From Hypomesus transpacificus (taxonomy: Eukaryota > Chordata > Actinopteri > Osmeriformes > Osmeridae): a stretch of DNA of 64,000 nt. The translations under genes were made by a program, and so were the position numbers. Each line of letters starts with the position of its first letter. The stretch's first letter is position 1. Of the stretch, positions 1 to 12,600 are shown piece after piece. Location of the stretch: contig NC_061067.1 of NCBI RefSeq assembly GCF_021917145.1, positions 12,379,856 through 12,443,855 of the forward strand, written 5' to 3'. The notes under the pieces were generated by a model. It was not told the origin of the DNA. It was given only the letters and a program-made list of their open reading frames with translations, and searched no databases.

Positions 1-3000
1 TTTTGACCAATCCAAATTCTGGCATATTATCATTTACTACTTTGGCAAGGATCATTGACTTTTGAGTTATGTATTTATTGCCATAAATCACAAGCCATTT
101 GACTGATACAGCATTGTTTATTTCATCATAACCTAGAAAGTCTCTTAATTTTCCACGTAAATATTGCAGATCTTTAACCTCAGATACAGGTCCCATCTCT
201 CTTTCATTTGAAAAGATTGGGTGCATTGAAGGGTCAGCATTTTGGCAGCCTTCATACATTTGGTTCTGATTAATCAAAGACTTGCTAATATTTTTAAAAT
301 TGAGCTTAGACGCCCATTGTTTAAAGAAACAATGTTTAGACTCAAACCGCATACACATATGTCTAATCATTGGACCCAGTGACTTAATCTGTGAGGGCAA
401 ATGTAGCATATAATGCTGCTTAGGCGTGATATTGTTCTCTGGAAAAAGTTCCTTCCATTTTTTCAAATGATTTTCAATTAGTGACTTCAATCGAGAAACT
501 GTTGCAATGGTAAGAACAGGTGCAAACACTATTTGCACAATCTCTATTAGCTCAATGATCAGATGCACATATGCATTGGTTTTCAAGCTTTCCAAAACAA
601 ATTGCAATATCCTTATCAGGACAAGCATTTGACCAGACGACTGTTTTAATTTACCATCATTTGACATTAACGTACTAACTGATATTGGGGATGGCCGATC
701 TCTAACATCCAGAGGGGAATAAGGGAAACCAAAAATAGCAGAATTCAGAGAGTCTAGATCTATCTGCCCTGACTGAACAAGATGATTCAAAACATGCTTT
801 ATTTCCAAAGGAGCTATTCCTTCCAGAATTACATGCATAATATCTTGCGGAGTCTGTTGAATAATATCAAAGGCAGGGATATCAACTAATTTGCTCCTGC
901 GATTGATCCCATATGTTGTTCTTAGGCTGTTGCGAAGCAAGTCTGTGTTTGCATTTTCTATTTCATTAGTTTGTCTGATATGCTTCTTTAAGGTCCTTTT
1001 GGTAAATGAATCCTCGTTGAAGTATGACTGCATGTCCTCAAAAGTACACTCACAGTGTCTGCATTTACTATAGGCAAAGCCCACCCCCTCTTTGAACCCT
1101 GCAAGTTCATGCTTCGCCAGAGTGTCGCCACAAATAGAGAACATGGCACCATAAACAGTTTTCTGTCCATTAATAGTTTGCATTTAAACACCATTGTACA
1201 ATGCATCCATATCTTCTTTGATTCTATTCAATATTGCATCTACACCACATTGACGGAGGTCTACTGACCTAGCCAGGGCAAGTAGCCTAATAGCAGCAAG
1301 TTTAGACCTGTATTTCAAATTTATGTTTGCTAGGGTGTAATACACCATTAAATAATTTGTTTTTTGATGCAAATGATCCTAGTGGATTACAGATCTTTAT
1401 TTCATCCGTGTATACAACAATCTGTAATGCATTTGGTTTCTCTGAAAATAAGGGATGTGATTTTAGAAGGGCACCATCGACAATGTCTATAAAAAAACCT
1501 TCTCTGCACCTCTGTGGTCCCTTGTCAATCATAGACCATATCCTTGGGTGTGATAAGAACTGTTCTAGACTTTTGACTAATGGTACATAATGAAACACTT
1601 TGTCTTTGATGAAGAAGTCTTTAGATCCTCCACGTTTCGTCCTGCATATGGTTCGAGCAATTGAAATTTATTCAGCATCCACAATACTGAATTGCTTCTT
1701 AATAACACTGTTCTGTCGAAATGTTGTTGCAACACTTGCAAAAGGGTCAATAAAATTGTCAAATATGCCCATTACTTCTTTTTGAAGGTGTCCTGATGAG
1801 CTTCCTGAATGATTCTTTAATACTTGCTCCATCTGCCCCCTGAGGTTGTCCAACAATGATGACTGATACTGCTGCACTCCAGCAACAATGTCATTCATGC
1901 CTTTCTGAAAATGAAAAAAAGATTTTGATACTTGTAATATACAGTTTTGCTTATGACCTATACATTAGCATTAAGGGATCAACAAAAGTGAAGTGAATAA
2001 AATGCTACAAAGATTGACCATCAACCATAGCTGGACCATTACAAAAAAGCTATGTGTTTTTGTGTACATAAGTAAATATATACTGTGCTATTAGTAAACA
2101 AGCATCTTACCTGTGAGAGACGATGTTTGGCCCGGGCATTTATGACAAAGGCAGTGGCCTGTGTTGTCAGATCCTAAAGCAGTACAAAATGAATTAAGTG
2201 TTGTTGATGTAATGTGATCTCTTTTGATTTGTAACTACAACAGAAGAAATGGTTGTGAAGGCTAACCCTGAAGTTTATCCATAAAACAAAGTACTCAATA
2301 AGAATGTAATGAGCAAAGAAGGATACTTTAACATTCAAAAGTGTTAAACACATAAATATTTATTGTACTTTCCTAAAAGTCATTTTCAGTAGACTTTCAC
2401 TAACAGTAACTTACTGGTTGTACTGCAGCTCCATCTTCTATTTGCCTTTCATCTGTATCAGGTGTCAGTTGTTGATTGGTGATACCAGAGATACCAACTT
2501 CCTCTGGAAGTTGATTGGATTGAACGTTGTCCTGTGTGTCACATATAAGAAACTGAATATATGACATTTCACCAGTAGATTTCTGTTAGATTTAGGTATG
2601 TTCATTCATTGTCACATAAATCGAACTGATAATTTTCACATAAACAAAGTTTTAGATGCGCAGCTATTGTTGTTATAGATTAAACACACATAATAAAGGG
2701 TCAACATGATTTTTTTAAGGTTCTCAAAATTGTAAATGACAATTGTATCTTCATATCGAAGTGTTTAATCAAAAAATCTGTCTGTGAATATCAACCTGTA
2801 TTTTAGTATGCCCTTCGACCGGTTAGCTCCTGCGATTCCCACACAACCCTAGAACAACGGCGCCGAAGACAAGCAATGCATGCTAGCTAACTTTACATAC
2901 TTGTTGCTGGTGTGTTCCTTGACCCTCCTCCTGTGGTTGTTGACCTGCATGGTTGCTATCGCCTGCTCTGGTGCTTTCAAGAAGGTGTTGAGAGTGTCTT

Positions 3001-3173
3001 CTTTTCACATGATGATAGAATGAGTTATACACTCGATATACCTCGGTACATCCGTCTATACCACAGAGCAACCTGAAATCAGGGCTACGGCTGTGCATTC
3101 GATTAATATGGCTCAATAACAGTTTTAGTGAAAAACTGAGGAAACCGAGGCAGATAGCGCAGCGCCAAAGCAT
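1..3173 (-). pseudogene. CACTA-like transposase, decayed, C-terminus beyond window
   Basis: I read four exons on the minus strand: 3173-2901, 2531-2415, 2173-2111 and 1904 to below 1, all with GT-AG borders and phase 0. Exon 1 encodes two C2H2-like fingers (CAICLGF...HINRMH and CGIDGCTEVY...HVKRRH). Exon 4 encodes the transposase core: residues around VYTDEIKICNPLGS, YYTLANINLKYRS, GFKEGVGFAYSKCRHC, DIMHVILEGIAPLEIKH, KQHYMLHLPSQ and HMCMRFESKHCFFKQW. I see three lesions: a TAA at 1668-1670 where the frame expects a sense codon, a one-base frameshift near 1345-1355, and a TAA near 1180 just before a long open stretch that runs to position 1. It probably catalysed cut-and-paste transposition and now looks inactive. 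Related proteins are common in fish and cnidarians. Confidence 0.75.
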
Positions 3174-3625
3174 CTTGAAGTAAACAAAATACTTTACAAA
3201 ACGAGCGAAACATTTCCTCTGCAATCCATGAAAAACATCAGCGGGAAAGTAACTGAAAGGATGTTTCTTATGTAATTGTATTCCATTATCTAGCAGCATA
3301 GGGGACATCTGTGAATTAAGTTTTATTTATTTTTATTTATAATAATATTCAATGGAAGTAACGTGGCGTGTGATGAATCTTTTAACATATTATACGAATT
3401 GTAAATAATGACAGTTAATTAACCACATTCTCCGTTTGTACAACGCTTCAAGTATTAAACTCACCCCCATTTTATGACATGGTACATTCCATGGTAACGC
3501 GGTAAAATTGTCAAGGCCGGGTGGTGGGTGGTCAGTTGCATTTGCAGCCATCACCGTACGTAAGCTTTTCTCTGTTGTGCAGTTATACTCTCGAGCCTTT
3601 GCAAATCGTCTGAACACTTTAAACT
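3174..3625. promoter_or_regulatory. Divergent intergenic region of the CACTA-like gene pair
   Basis: These 452 bases separate the two divergent start codons (ATG at 3173 on minus, ATG at 3626 on plus). They must hold the promoters of both transposon genes unless there are further upstream exons. I see no clear TATA box next to either start and no other gene. A bidirectional promoter is inference from geometry only. Confidence 0.45.
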
Positions 3626-6600
3626 ATGGATGAAGATGGAAGGGCTTATCCGGGTATGGATCCTACTACAATTTCAGTATTAAAAGGTAATTGTTTTTAT
3701 TTTATCTAACCTTATTGATTTGTTTTGGCCTGTTTTTTTTAACTAATCTAGCTCTAACAGCCAATTGTGAGGCTGGCTAACCAGTCATACCATGCTAATT
3801 TTAGAATCGTGTTAATTTTGGCTATAAGCTAACCACACGAAAAGCCATGTCTTGAAAATGTATTAATAGTAGTTACTTTATTGCTGTACCGGCACCTTAA
3901 CTTTAAGTTAGTCAGTTCGCTAACAAAGTAGTTAGAGCTACCTTCATTTTAGCTTTGTTTTAGCTTGGCCTAACGCTAGCTACTGTAGTTGGCGCCCTTT
4001 TGACTTGACGTTATCAGCAGGCCCAAACGTAGCTAACTAGCAAGCGCTGAATTCCAACGAAAACCCGCGGAATTAGGAATTACGTTTGGGCCTGGTTATC
4101 AGTCAACAGCCTTCTCATAGCCTATTTTGGGGGGTTAATGTCAGAATAGTTGGTGTTTCAAAAAACGATTCATGAACTTACGTGAAAGGGCAGGCAGACA
4201 GTAGCCTGGCTGCCAGCCCAACTTCTCCCCGCCCAAAAGAAATTTGTTCGGGAAATTGGGTCTGGAGGGTCTCGTATTGGGGACCAACTACAGAAAACCA
4301 GAATCTGGGCGAACCAATGAAATTGCCAGGGCGGGCTTTATACGATGATGGACAGATGATCAACAGTAACGTAATCACCCACGTCACAAAAGAGCGCTTA
4401 AGTTGAATTCGTTTTGAACAAACATGGCTACCGCTGGAGATCTGGGATGTTGTGATTCTGCCATCGAGTCTGTTTTAGAAGACATCGACAGCGCATTAGT
4501 TTTGAAAGAGGAATAGAGAGACGCAATCAAGGCATTTGTCGATGGAAAATATGTTATTGCCGTCCTTCCTACGGGATTCGGTAAAAGTTTAATTTATCAG
4601 CTGGCCCCGATGGTTGCGAAGAAGATGGGACACAATGGAAACCCAGTGGCCATTGTGGTTTCTCCTTTGTTTGCTCTCATGGAGGACCAAGTGAAAGAGG
4701 CGACCGAATTGGGAATCACGGCGATGCAACTCGGCGAGCACGATGAGGAAGCCCGGAATCCTGGCTGCTGAACAAGAAGTGGAGGGACATGCTAGGCTCC
4801 GATGTTTTTCAAGCCAACGTAATGGGTATCGTCGTGGATGAAGTTCATCTAACTTACAAATGGTAAGAGATAGTCTGAGTGAGTGTCGTGATATGAATCA
4901 AATGTTGTAAACATAGTACCATAGGTGTCAATGTACGTTCGCTAGACTTAGTACTATCATAACGTTAGTTTCATTGTAGCAAAATAACTAACAGTTCAAA
5001 CATTTTAATGTGCGCTTATATTTCTATCAGGGGTCAGGGTGCAAAAGGGCAGACGGCATTTCGCGAAAGCTTCGACAAGTTGGGAGAACTAAGATCCCTA
5101 GTTTAAGCTGGTAAGTCTGTACAAAACCATAGACTTCTTGCATGATTAGTCGATGTTTTATACACTTTATGTAATTAACCACTTTAATTGAAATCAGTTG
5201 CATAGTTACAAGAACCTAGTTACAGTCCACTTTAAACAGTTCTAATAACCACTCTCCTCTTTGTATGTACCCACACACCATACCGGTAGTCACTGTACCC
5301 CTTATAAGTCAGTACGGTCATTAAAAAGTAATAAATGACACTACTTCTCACTTCTTATTTTACTGTTACTTATTGGATTCTTATTGTTCTGCCATATATT
5401 CCAGGTACACCTGTGCTGGCATTTACTGCTTCTGCTGATCGGCAATCCATAGCCATGGTTATGAAACGGCTTCAGATGGACAATCCAACTGTTTTGGCTC
5501 GGAGCCCAAACAGACCAAACATCAGACTGGGTCTGATTAAAGTACCTGTTCATGCACTGGACTGCCTAGACTGGATTGTGAGGGATGTTAAAGAAAAGGG
5601 TATCTCCATATTGCCAGTTATTATCTACTGCAAAACTGTGAAGGCAGTTGGCAGAGTGTTCTGCCATTTGAAGGGGGAACTCGGTGAAGATTCCTGGGTT
5701 GACCAAGACCCTGAGAAAAAGACTGAAAACCTGCTGATAGGTATGTTCCACAGCCAGACACTCCCTCAGAATAAGAACTGAGTGCTGTCATCTCTGAGTG
5801 GACAGGGTAGCTGCCGAGTTGTCGTGGCAACTACTGCTCTTGGGATGGGCTTAAATTTTCCCAACGTAACACACATTGGGATGTATGGGTTACCAGACGA
5901 TGTGGAAGCCATGGTTCAGCAGGTCGGGAGGGCAGGCAGAGGTGGGTTGCAGGCACATGCGATTGTTTATGCTGTCAAACAGCATACAAAGCTAGACCCA
6001 GCAGTTAAGACAGTACTTGAGACTGGAGTCAATAGTTGTCTGCGGAAAGCTTTGTACTGCCATTTCGAGGAAAACACCACATCTGTTGATCCAGGACATC
6101 TGTGCTGCACCCACTGCCATTCTGTTTGTTCTTGTGAACCTGAAGGTTGTGGGGAGCCAATCCCTAAATATGAACACTTTCAAGGGGAGGTCACATCACC
6201 TGACAAACACCGAATGATCACACCTGAGGACAAACTTGTAATCAGGGACCTGTTACAAACCTACAGGAGTAGTTTACTTCGGGACCATACAAACATGCAA
6301 CTTTACACAGTCGACACAGCCTGCACTGGTTTTGGAGATGAACTCATTGATGCGGTTTTAGAAGAGTGTACACAGATATTTGATCTGGACTTCATTATCC
6401 ATAATCTCCCTATATTCAAACTGGAACATGCAAAAGAAATACTAAGAATTATGCATGAGGTATTTGATGACATCGAACTGAGTCAAACTAATTTGTTGGA
6501 TGACAGTGTTGTTCAGGATGACTGTGTTCAGGTTGACATGTACTACACTGGTTACTTTGATGAAGAGGATGAGAATGATGAGATACAATCATCACCAAGT

Positions 6601-9600
6601 AGCTCAGTATCAGGCTTGTCAATGTTGAAGATCTCAGATTAGCTTCAAATTAAGCCTCTAACTTCTAGCTTCAGGGTCCTGTTGTTGAGCAAAAGCCTCG
6701 TATTTTTTATCCCTGTTATAGTAACATTTTGAATAAACTGTACATTGTTTATACTTTTATACTGGTGGTTGTTTTTGAATTTACAAAGAAACAATAATAC
6801 ATAAGTCAAGAAATGTTTTTAATATCTCCACATAATAGGTAATTTTTTAACATACTTTGAACATTTTACCAATAAGAAAAGACACAAAAAAATGTTGACA
6901 TTCAAGAATGTCGACACAAAAGAAGAAAAAAAAAGATTTAGAATGTCACTTATGAAAGCATTATTTACAAATGTAATGCCATCAACATCACCATTTCACA
7001 TTGACATAATTATTTAAAGAGGGACATTTCTCCAGTCCATAACTTTGGACTTCATCCACTGCCATAATTCACGGTAATTCAGCTTTACCAAGAGGTTTTT
7101 CTGGAACTTTGGGAACGCGTGAAACTGCCTGCCTGGTTGAGTTTTAAAAAGTTGAGTCTCCCGGAAAACGTTGATCAGGGTTAAAATGTCCTCCTGTTCT
7201 TGGGCTACATGGTGAATGCCAGTCGGCCGTGTCCGCTTCAGCTCTGTGTCTGTTTTCTCCATCATTTCCTTGAGGATTCCAATGGACTTGCTTATTCTGG
7301 CTGCTGACATTTCTGACAGGTTTGGTCCCAAGCCTCTCATTAAAGACTTAAAAAAATTGTTCAGGTGTTCTAGATGGAGGTCAAGAGGAATATTTACCCC
7401 TTTGCACCCCCAACCATTCCAAAACCGGTTCCATATCACACTGTGTGCCATGCGTGGGGACAGTGTGACGTTAACCTGCAGTGTTAGTAGGAAGGTGCTG
7501 TAGGCATATTGGCTGTGTCCATACGCTTTATAGAAAAGCAGGGCAACTTTATAAAGTCGCATTAGCCTGTCACCATCCCCTTCTCTTACTGCGTCCTGAA
7601 TGTTTAGCAAGAAGAAGCCAAAGCCAAGTCTAGCTTCTGTGTGTTCTTTTTTGTGATCTTGGTTTGCTGTACTCGGATGTTCGAGAGAAGAGTCTAAGGG
7701 AGCCACAAGATTGTGTTTCTTTTTCTCATGTGTTTCCCTTGCCTTGACGTATGTATACACAATACCACACCCGTCTGCACAACACGGATATTGCTGCTTT
7801 TGCTGTGTCGAAGCCTGCCTTTGACTTTCTGCGTCTGTGACGCCTGTCATCATGACAAAGGTGTCCACAACCAGTCCAACCTTCTCATGTAGCCAGCTCC
7901 TCCTCACTTGTGGCAATCCGTCCTTGACATCTACTGGGACAAACCCATCTGGAATTTCTGTTAGCACACAGAACAAAATGTTTAACTTCTCACCACCAGA
8001 AGTGTAAATGCAGATTTTAGTCAAATAATATTGGGTACAAACTTTTATGAAAGTGAATTACAATTTTAACATTTAACTATAACAGTAGTAACATATAGAT
8101 CCATGTATTTATGTGATAAATGCTAGTTCTCAACTATGAATGTGATGCCAAGTGCCAATTTACCTGTGACATCCTGCAACCCAAAGTGCTCCATTGCAGC
8201 AGCTAGGAAGAGTGCAGTTGTGTCCTTGCGCAAAAATTCCTTATAGGCATTGTAAGCTGCATGGGGACCTTGTTTGGCATTGCTGCACCTATATAACAGA
8301 AATATGTAGTTTAGAGAATGTCTGACATAGTATTCTCAGTGTTAGTCTGTCCATCGCTCACAGTTATTTGCATTAATTAATTTAGCAGACACCTTCATCC
8401 AAAGTAATGTATTAGGTCAATTATATAACAAGGGTAATGAATAAGGGCATTGAACCCACAACTTTTTTGCATGCCGAACATGTCCTTAACCTGTACGCTA
8501 CAACTACTTTACTCACACACGCACGCTACCGTCGGTATGTTTAAGTGTGATTATGAATGTGTGAATGACAGGCAAACATTGTAAAGCGCTTGGAGTGCCG
8601 CTAAGGTTGAAAAGTGCTATATAAATGCAGTCCATTTACACACACACGCCCGCATGCACACGTGTTAAAAACTGTCTTTCACACAGGGACAGTAAGAGTA
8701 CTGTGCGTCCAGTGTTCTCTTTAGCACTGCCGAAAGTAAACAACTAAACAACTATCTTGACATAGCCTCAACTGCCCACATGCAGTTATAGAAAACATGT
8801 AATAAGTTGAAAACATACCATACCAGTGCATGAGTAGAAATAATGCCCCGGAGAACAGCAGGGCTGCGTTCATAATAGCAGGACTGTGTTCCCCATCCCA
8901 TAACAACCCAATTCATGAATTATCCAAACTGGATATCTGTGAAACTACTGTTAAAAGCATGGTAAACAAAAAGTACTTTTAATAATTGTAGTTAACAACA
9001 ATAATGTTTAGACTGTAAAGACAAGCTTAATAACTGTAATAATTGTACAGCATGTATTCATGGTATTGCAGATAGCAGACGTTGTACCTCAACTTCGTCA
9101 TGTTAGCAAGAAGTGTGCCATGGTCTTTTGAGGATGCACCATCATAGAAAATCCGATGATAGATCTTAATAAACATTGAAGACTGGTGATTAACAAAGGA
9201 TAAACATAACTTGACACACAAGCACTTGAAGTAATCTATCAAAAAAATCATCTAAGGTAGTGGTGTAATACTTTCATTTTGTTACTACTCAACATTCTTC
9301 TATAGTTTGTTACTCACTTCAAAGAGGTTTCTGATGGCATGCCAATCCTCAAACTTAAAGATGAGACCTTCCAGTCGGTCTTCCTTTGTAGCACCATCTG
9401 AGAGGGCCCACTGTATGTTTCTGCAGTTCCCCTCAGTCAGCCGGTCACCTCCTACTAAAACACTTGACAACCCGTCCGGTCCCTTTGGCACATACCTAAA
9501 TGTATTACACACAAACGGTGGAATTATACATTTAAATAAAGCCCTTCTCCTGCCAAAGACTGACAGTGGAGCCAGATTATATTCTTACTCTTTCTGAAGG

Positions 9601-12600
9601 TGGCGAAGTGTGTCTACCAAATCTGCTGTTTTGTTCTCGTTTTTGAAGAGCAGTCCCAGAGTGTACTTAGGGAATAAAATAATAAGATGACATTGCAGTA
9701 ATGTTTGAGTTCAAAGTACGTGTATTAACTTTTGTTGTTGTTGCAGATTTAACTCATTACTTACATCGGTGGAGCACTTAGTCATGTCCTCTGTATATTG
9801 ATGTGGCATGTGGTGAACCACTAATTTCTTGAAGGGTTTAAAAACAGCCAGGTACTGGGTAACGATGCGGCTCCCAAGAACAATGAACTCACGTCGTATA
9901 TAGTCCTGGGTTTCTAGTCCGGGGAGTGAGTTGCAAAGGTCGTACTGAACAATGTCATGGTGTGGTTTGTCACTGCTAAGGTGATATGTTGAGATTCTAT
10001 CTTGGACTGCAATATGATGAATCCAGTGTATGGATTTGTTGCTGTGGAGGGTGGACTGATGATGTGCACGCACGAAAAAGTCAAAATTATCAAATATTAT
10101 GGAATATGTTGGTGGAGGAGTGGGGTGTGCGATTGGAAAAGCCGAGGAGCTCAAGCCCAGCTCTGCTGCTTCAGAGTCACTTAAGCTGCTGAAAGGCAGC
10201 ATAGCTATTTCAGAGTCATTTATGCTTTGAGCCATTTCATCTGCTGGGGGAAAAAAGGTAATAACAATTACAAGACTTATTATTATTATTCAAAAGATAG
10301 ACACATAACATTCAAGGTAACATAGCATGTGATTTGTTTGTTGTGTTTCTATATCAGTCATATGGCATCTCACCTGACAAGTGAAGCTCTTCCATGCTCT
10401 CACGAACAGTGTTAAGTGGCCCCTTCGGATCACTTGTGCTTTGGTCTTCGCTGGTGTCCACTCTCTGACCACCATCAATGTTCCCTTCCACTTCAGAGTT
10501 GAGGGAAACCTCATTCTGGACCTTTAACATGTTTAAAGAACCCGCACATAGGAGTGCCAACTCTTTCTGCTTCTCTACATAACATTTGTGAGTAGTTGTT
10601 AAGGCCATTTTGCTCAGCCTTTCAAACACTGCTTTTTTCGCCCCACCATAATGTAGTATACTACATAGGTAGTATGCAAAGGCTGACAGGCGTGCCTCTC
10701 TCCCTCTCAAAGCAATGGAAGCTGCTGCACAAGTTGCAGTTAGAGAGTGGTTGGTGACAGTGAAAATGGAGAAAAGGAATGGTGAAATACATTTTAGGTC
10801 TGCCTCTATGCCTGAAAATGATAAGGCTTTCAGATGATCCGGAGATGCCTTCCACAGGATGAAACCATTTTTGGGGTTACAGATTTCTTTGCATTCGTTG
10901 CTTATTAGCTCCAGGATGTGCTCCTTTACTTCCTCAAGTAGGTGTTTATGCTTCAATATTAACTTTGTTGCCGTTTTCCAGTTTTTTTGTTTAATGGTGT
11001 TCACTATTGAGGCTTCTTCTGAATGAAGTACCTTAGCACGAGTCTGTGATGGGTAATGGATGACTACCTGAAATATAAGATAATGTATCAGTGTGAATAT
11101 TTACAGTATAGCCTAATAAGTATAATGTACGTTGACAATACATAGGAATATACAGACAGTTAAACATGGGGACCCCAGATGCAATTGCAGAGCTAGTTTA
11201 GTGGAATACTGCCCAACCCCCAAAGAGGTGCAGTGCGCAGAGATGGGGGTTGGGTAACATACTACTCCATTACAAAATGAAGTTCCTACATCAGGTGCAA
11301 GTTTATCTTGGTAACATTTGCTCACAGTACACCTGGCCAGACTCAAATTCGAGCTTGCTTCCAGAATACACAGTAGGCTACCATATCGGTAAATATGACT
11401 AAGCTGGTTTAATCATAGGTAAATAACACTGTAATGAGGAGTGTGGGAATGCACGTATGTTCATCAACATTGGACAATAAACACGACTCACTATTCACCT
11501 AGACAAAAATGGCAATCGAGGTTATTGTCATAGTCATATCATAAGAAGTAGACATTTATCAACAACAAGCTTACCTCTGTAATGCTTTTTCACGTTTTTG
11601 TACCGATTGGAGTTGACGGATTGGGGCAGAACTTCTTCAGAGCCCTGGGCGTCTTGGAGGGAGTAGGCTCCCGGTCTCTTTTTTCTGAGGCCTCAGATGA
11701 ACACGCTTCTTCAGCCTGGTCTCCTTCGTCGTCTGTCCATTTTTTAAACACGGGCATGTCGCGTTCCAACCGTGTTACTACGTTCTGACAGGACCGACAA
11801 ATGCGATACGATTTGTCTGATCTTTTGTGGAGTTGTACTCCTAAACGGAGAACTTGTTCGGATATGCATTGCCCTTTATTGTTTCTCTCAAAAAGGTTGA
11901 CTGTGTGAACAAGTGCTCCCCGTACCCTTAAATTAATTTTACAACACCGGCAAAAATCGTTGGTATTCATTCTTCAAGCATACTTCTAGTCTGCTTGCAG
12001 TTTAGTTCTGTTGACAACAACTATGCGGCGCTTAACATACGTCACATACTCTGTTGCTCTGATTGGTTGTAGATCTATCCAATTGAGCGAAGAGGCATTT
12101 GTTTTCCAGGCACGCCCTGTAGTCAAAGCCCAATGGAGAGTTCTCAGACTCATATTCTGACTAGAATTATGAGTATGACAACGTCAGGCTAGGCAGACAG
12201 TAGGCCTTTACTAGATGCGTGAGTTTCAAAACGGACTCTAGCTACCTTTAGTTAGCTTCCGTTACCTAGCAACCAAGCATAATACTCGTAGCAATGCTAC
12301 TACCTGCTAGTGTTACTTGTTAGCCTCCTATTTGTACATTTTGAAGTCATAGTATAGCGTTTGTCATATAGTTTTTGTCTATGGAAAATAGTCAATTGCA
12401 ATGTTCTAAATCGCACATGTGCGACGTGCTGTGAGACCCGCATTCAAACGACCACATTTGTGCGACGCTACTTCTTAACGGCTTGATAATTAGTTTTATG
12501 TTTATGTTATCAGATTATATATTTACAGTGTGGTTGAATGTGTTTTCCAGCTGCTAGTATAAGCGCAGACATGCTTCCTAGTCTCTCCAAGGAGGACTTG

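Larger units (their letters stand above)
4202..12191 (+). mobile_element. Academ-type transposon with helicase (AcademH-like), 7990 bp
   Basis: The ends are TAGCCTGG... at 4202 and ...CAGGCTA at 12191, a 7-bp terminal inverted repeat, flanked by identical 9-bp direct repeats GGCAGACAG (4193-4201 and 12192-12200). Inside are two convergent genes: a RecQ-like helicase on plus (4424-6642) and a DUF6589-type transposase on minus (11970-7014). The left end holds a short GGCTG/CAGCC hairpin. The right end holds an ATTCT/AGAAT hairpin within 45 bp of the terminus. I recall a published helicase-bearing Academ lineage called AcademH; gene content fits it. The element lies in intron 1 of the CACTA accessory gene. 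Confidence 0.85.

Noticed and set aside
4182..4406. 74-aa plus ORF near the left end of the Academ element
   Set aside because: It lies across the terminus and 5' leader of the helicase gene; the inverted sister copy repeats it, so it reflects repeat sequence, not a gene.
5782..6642. Treating the 286-aa frame as a separate gene
   Set aside because: It is the same frame as the upstream 5405-5778 helicase exon, separated only by a TGA that looks like a CGA change; motifs V and VI continue motifs I-IV.
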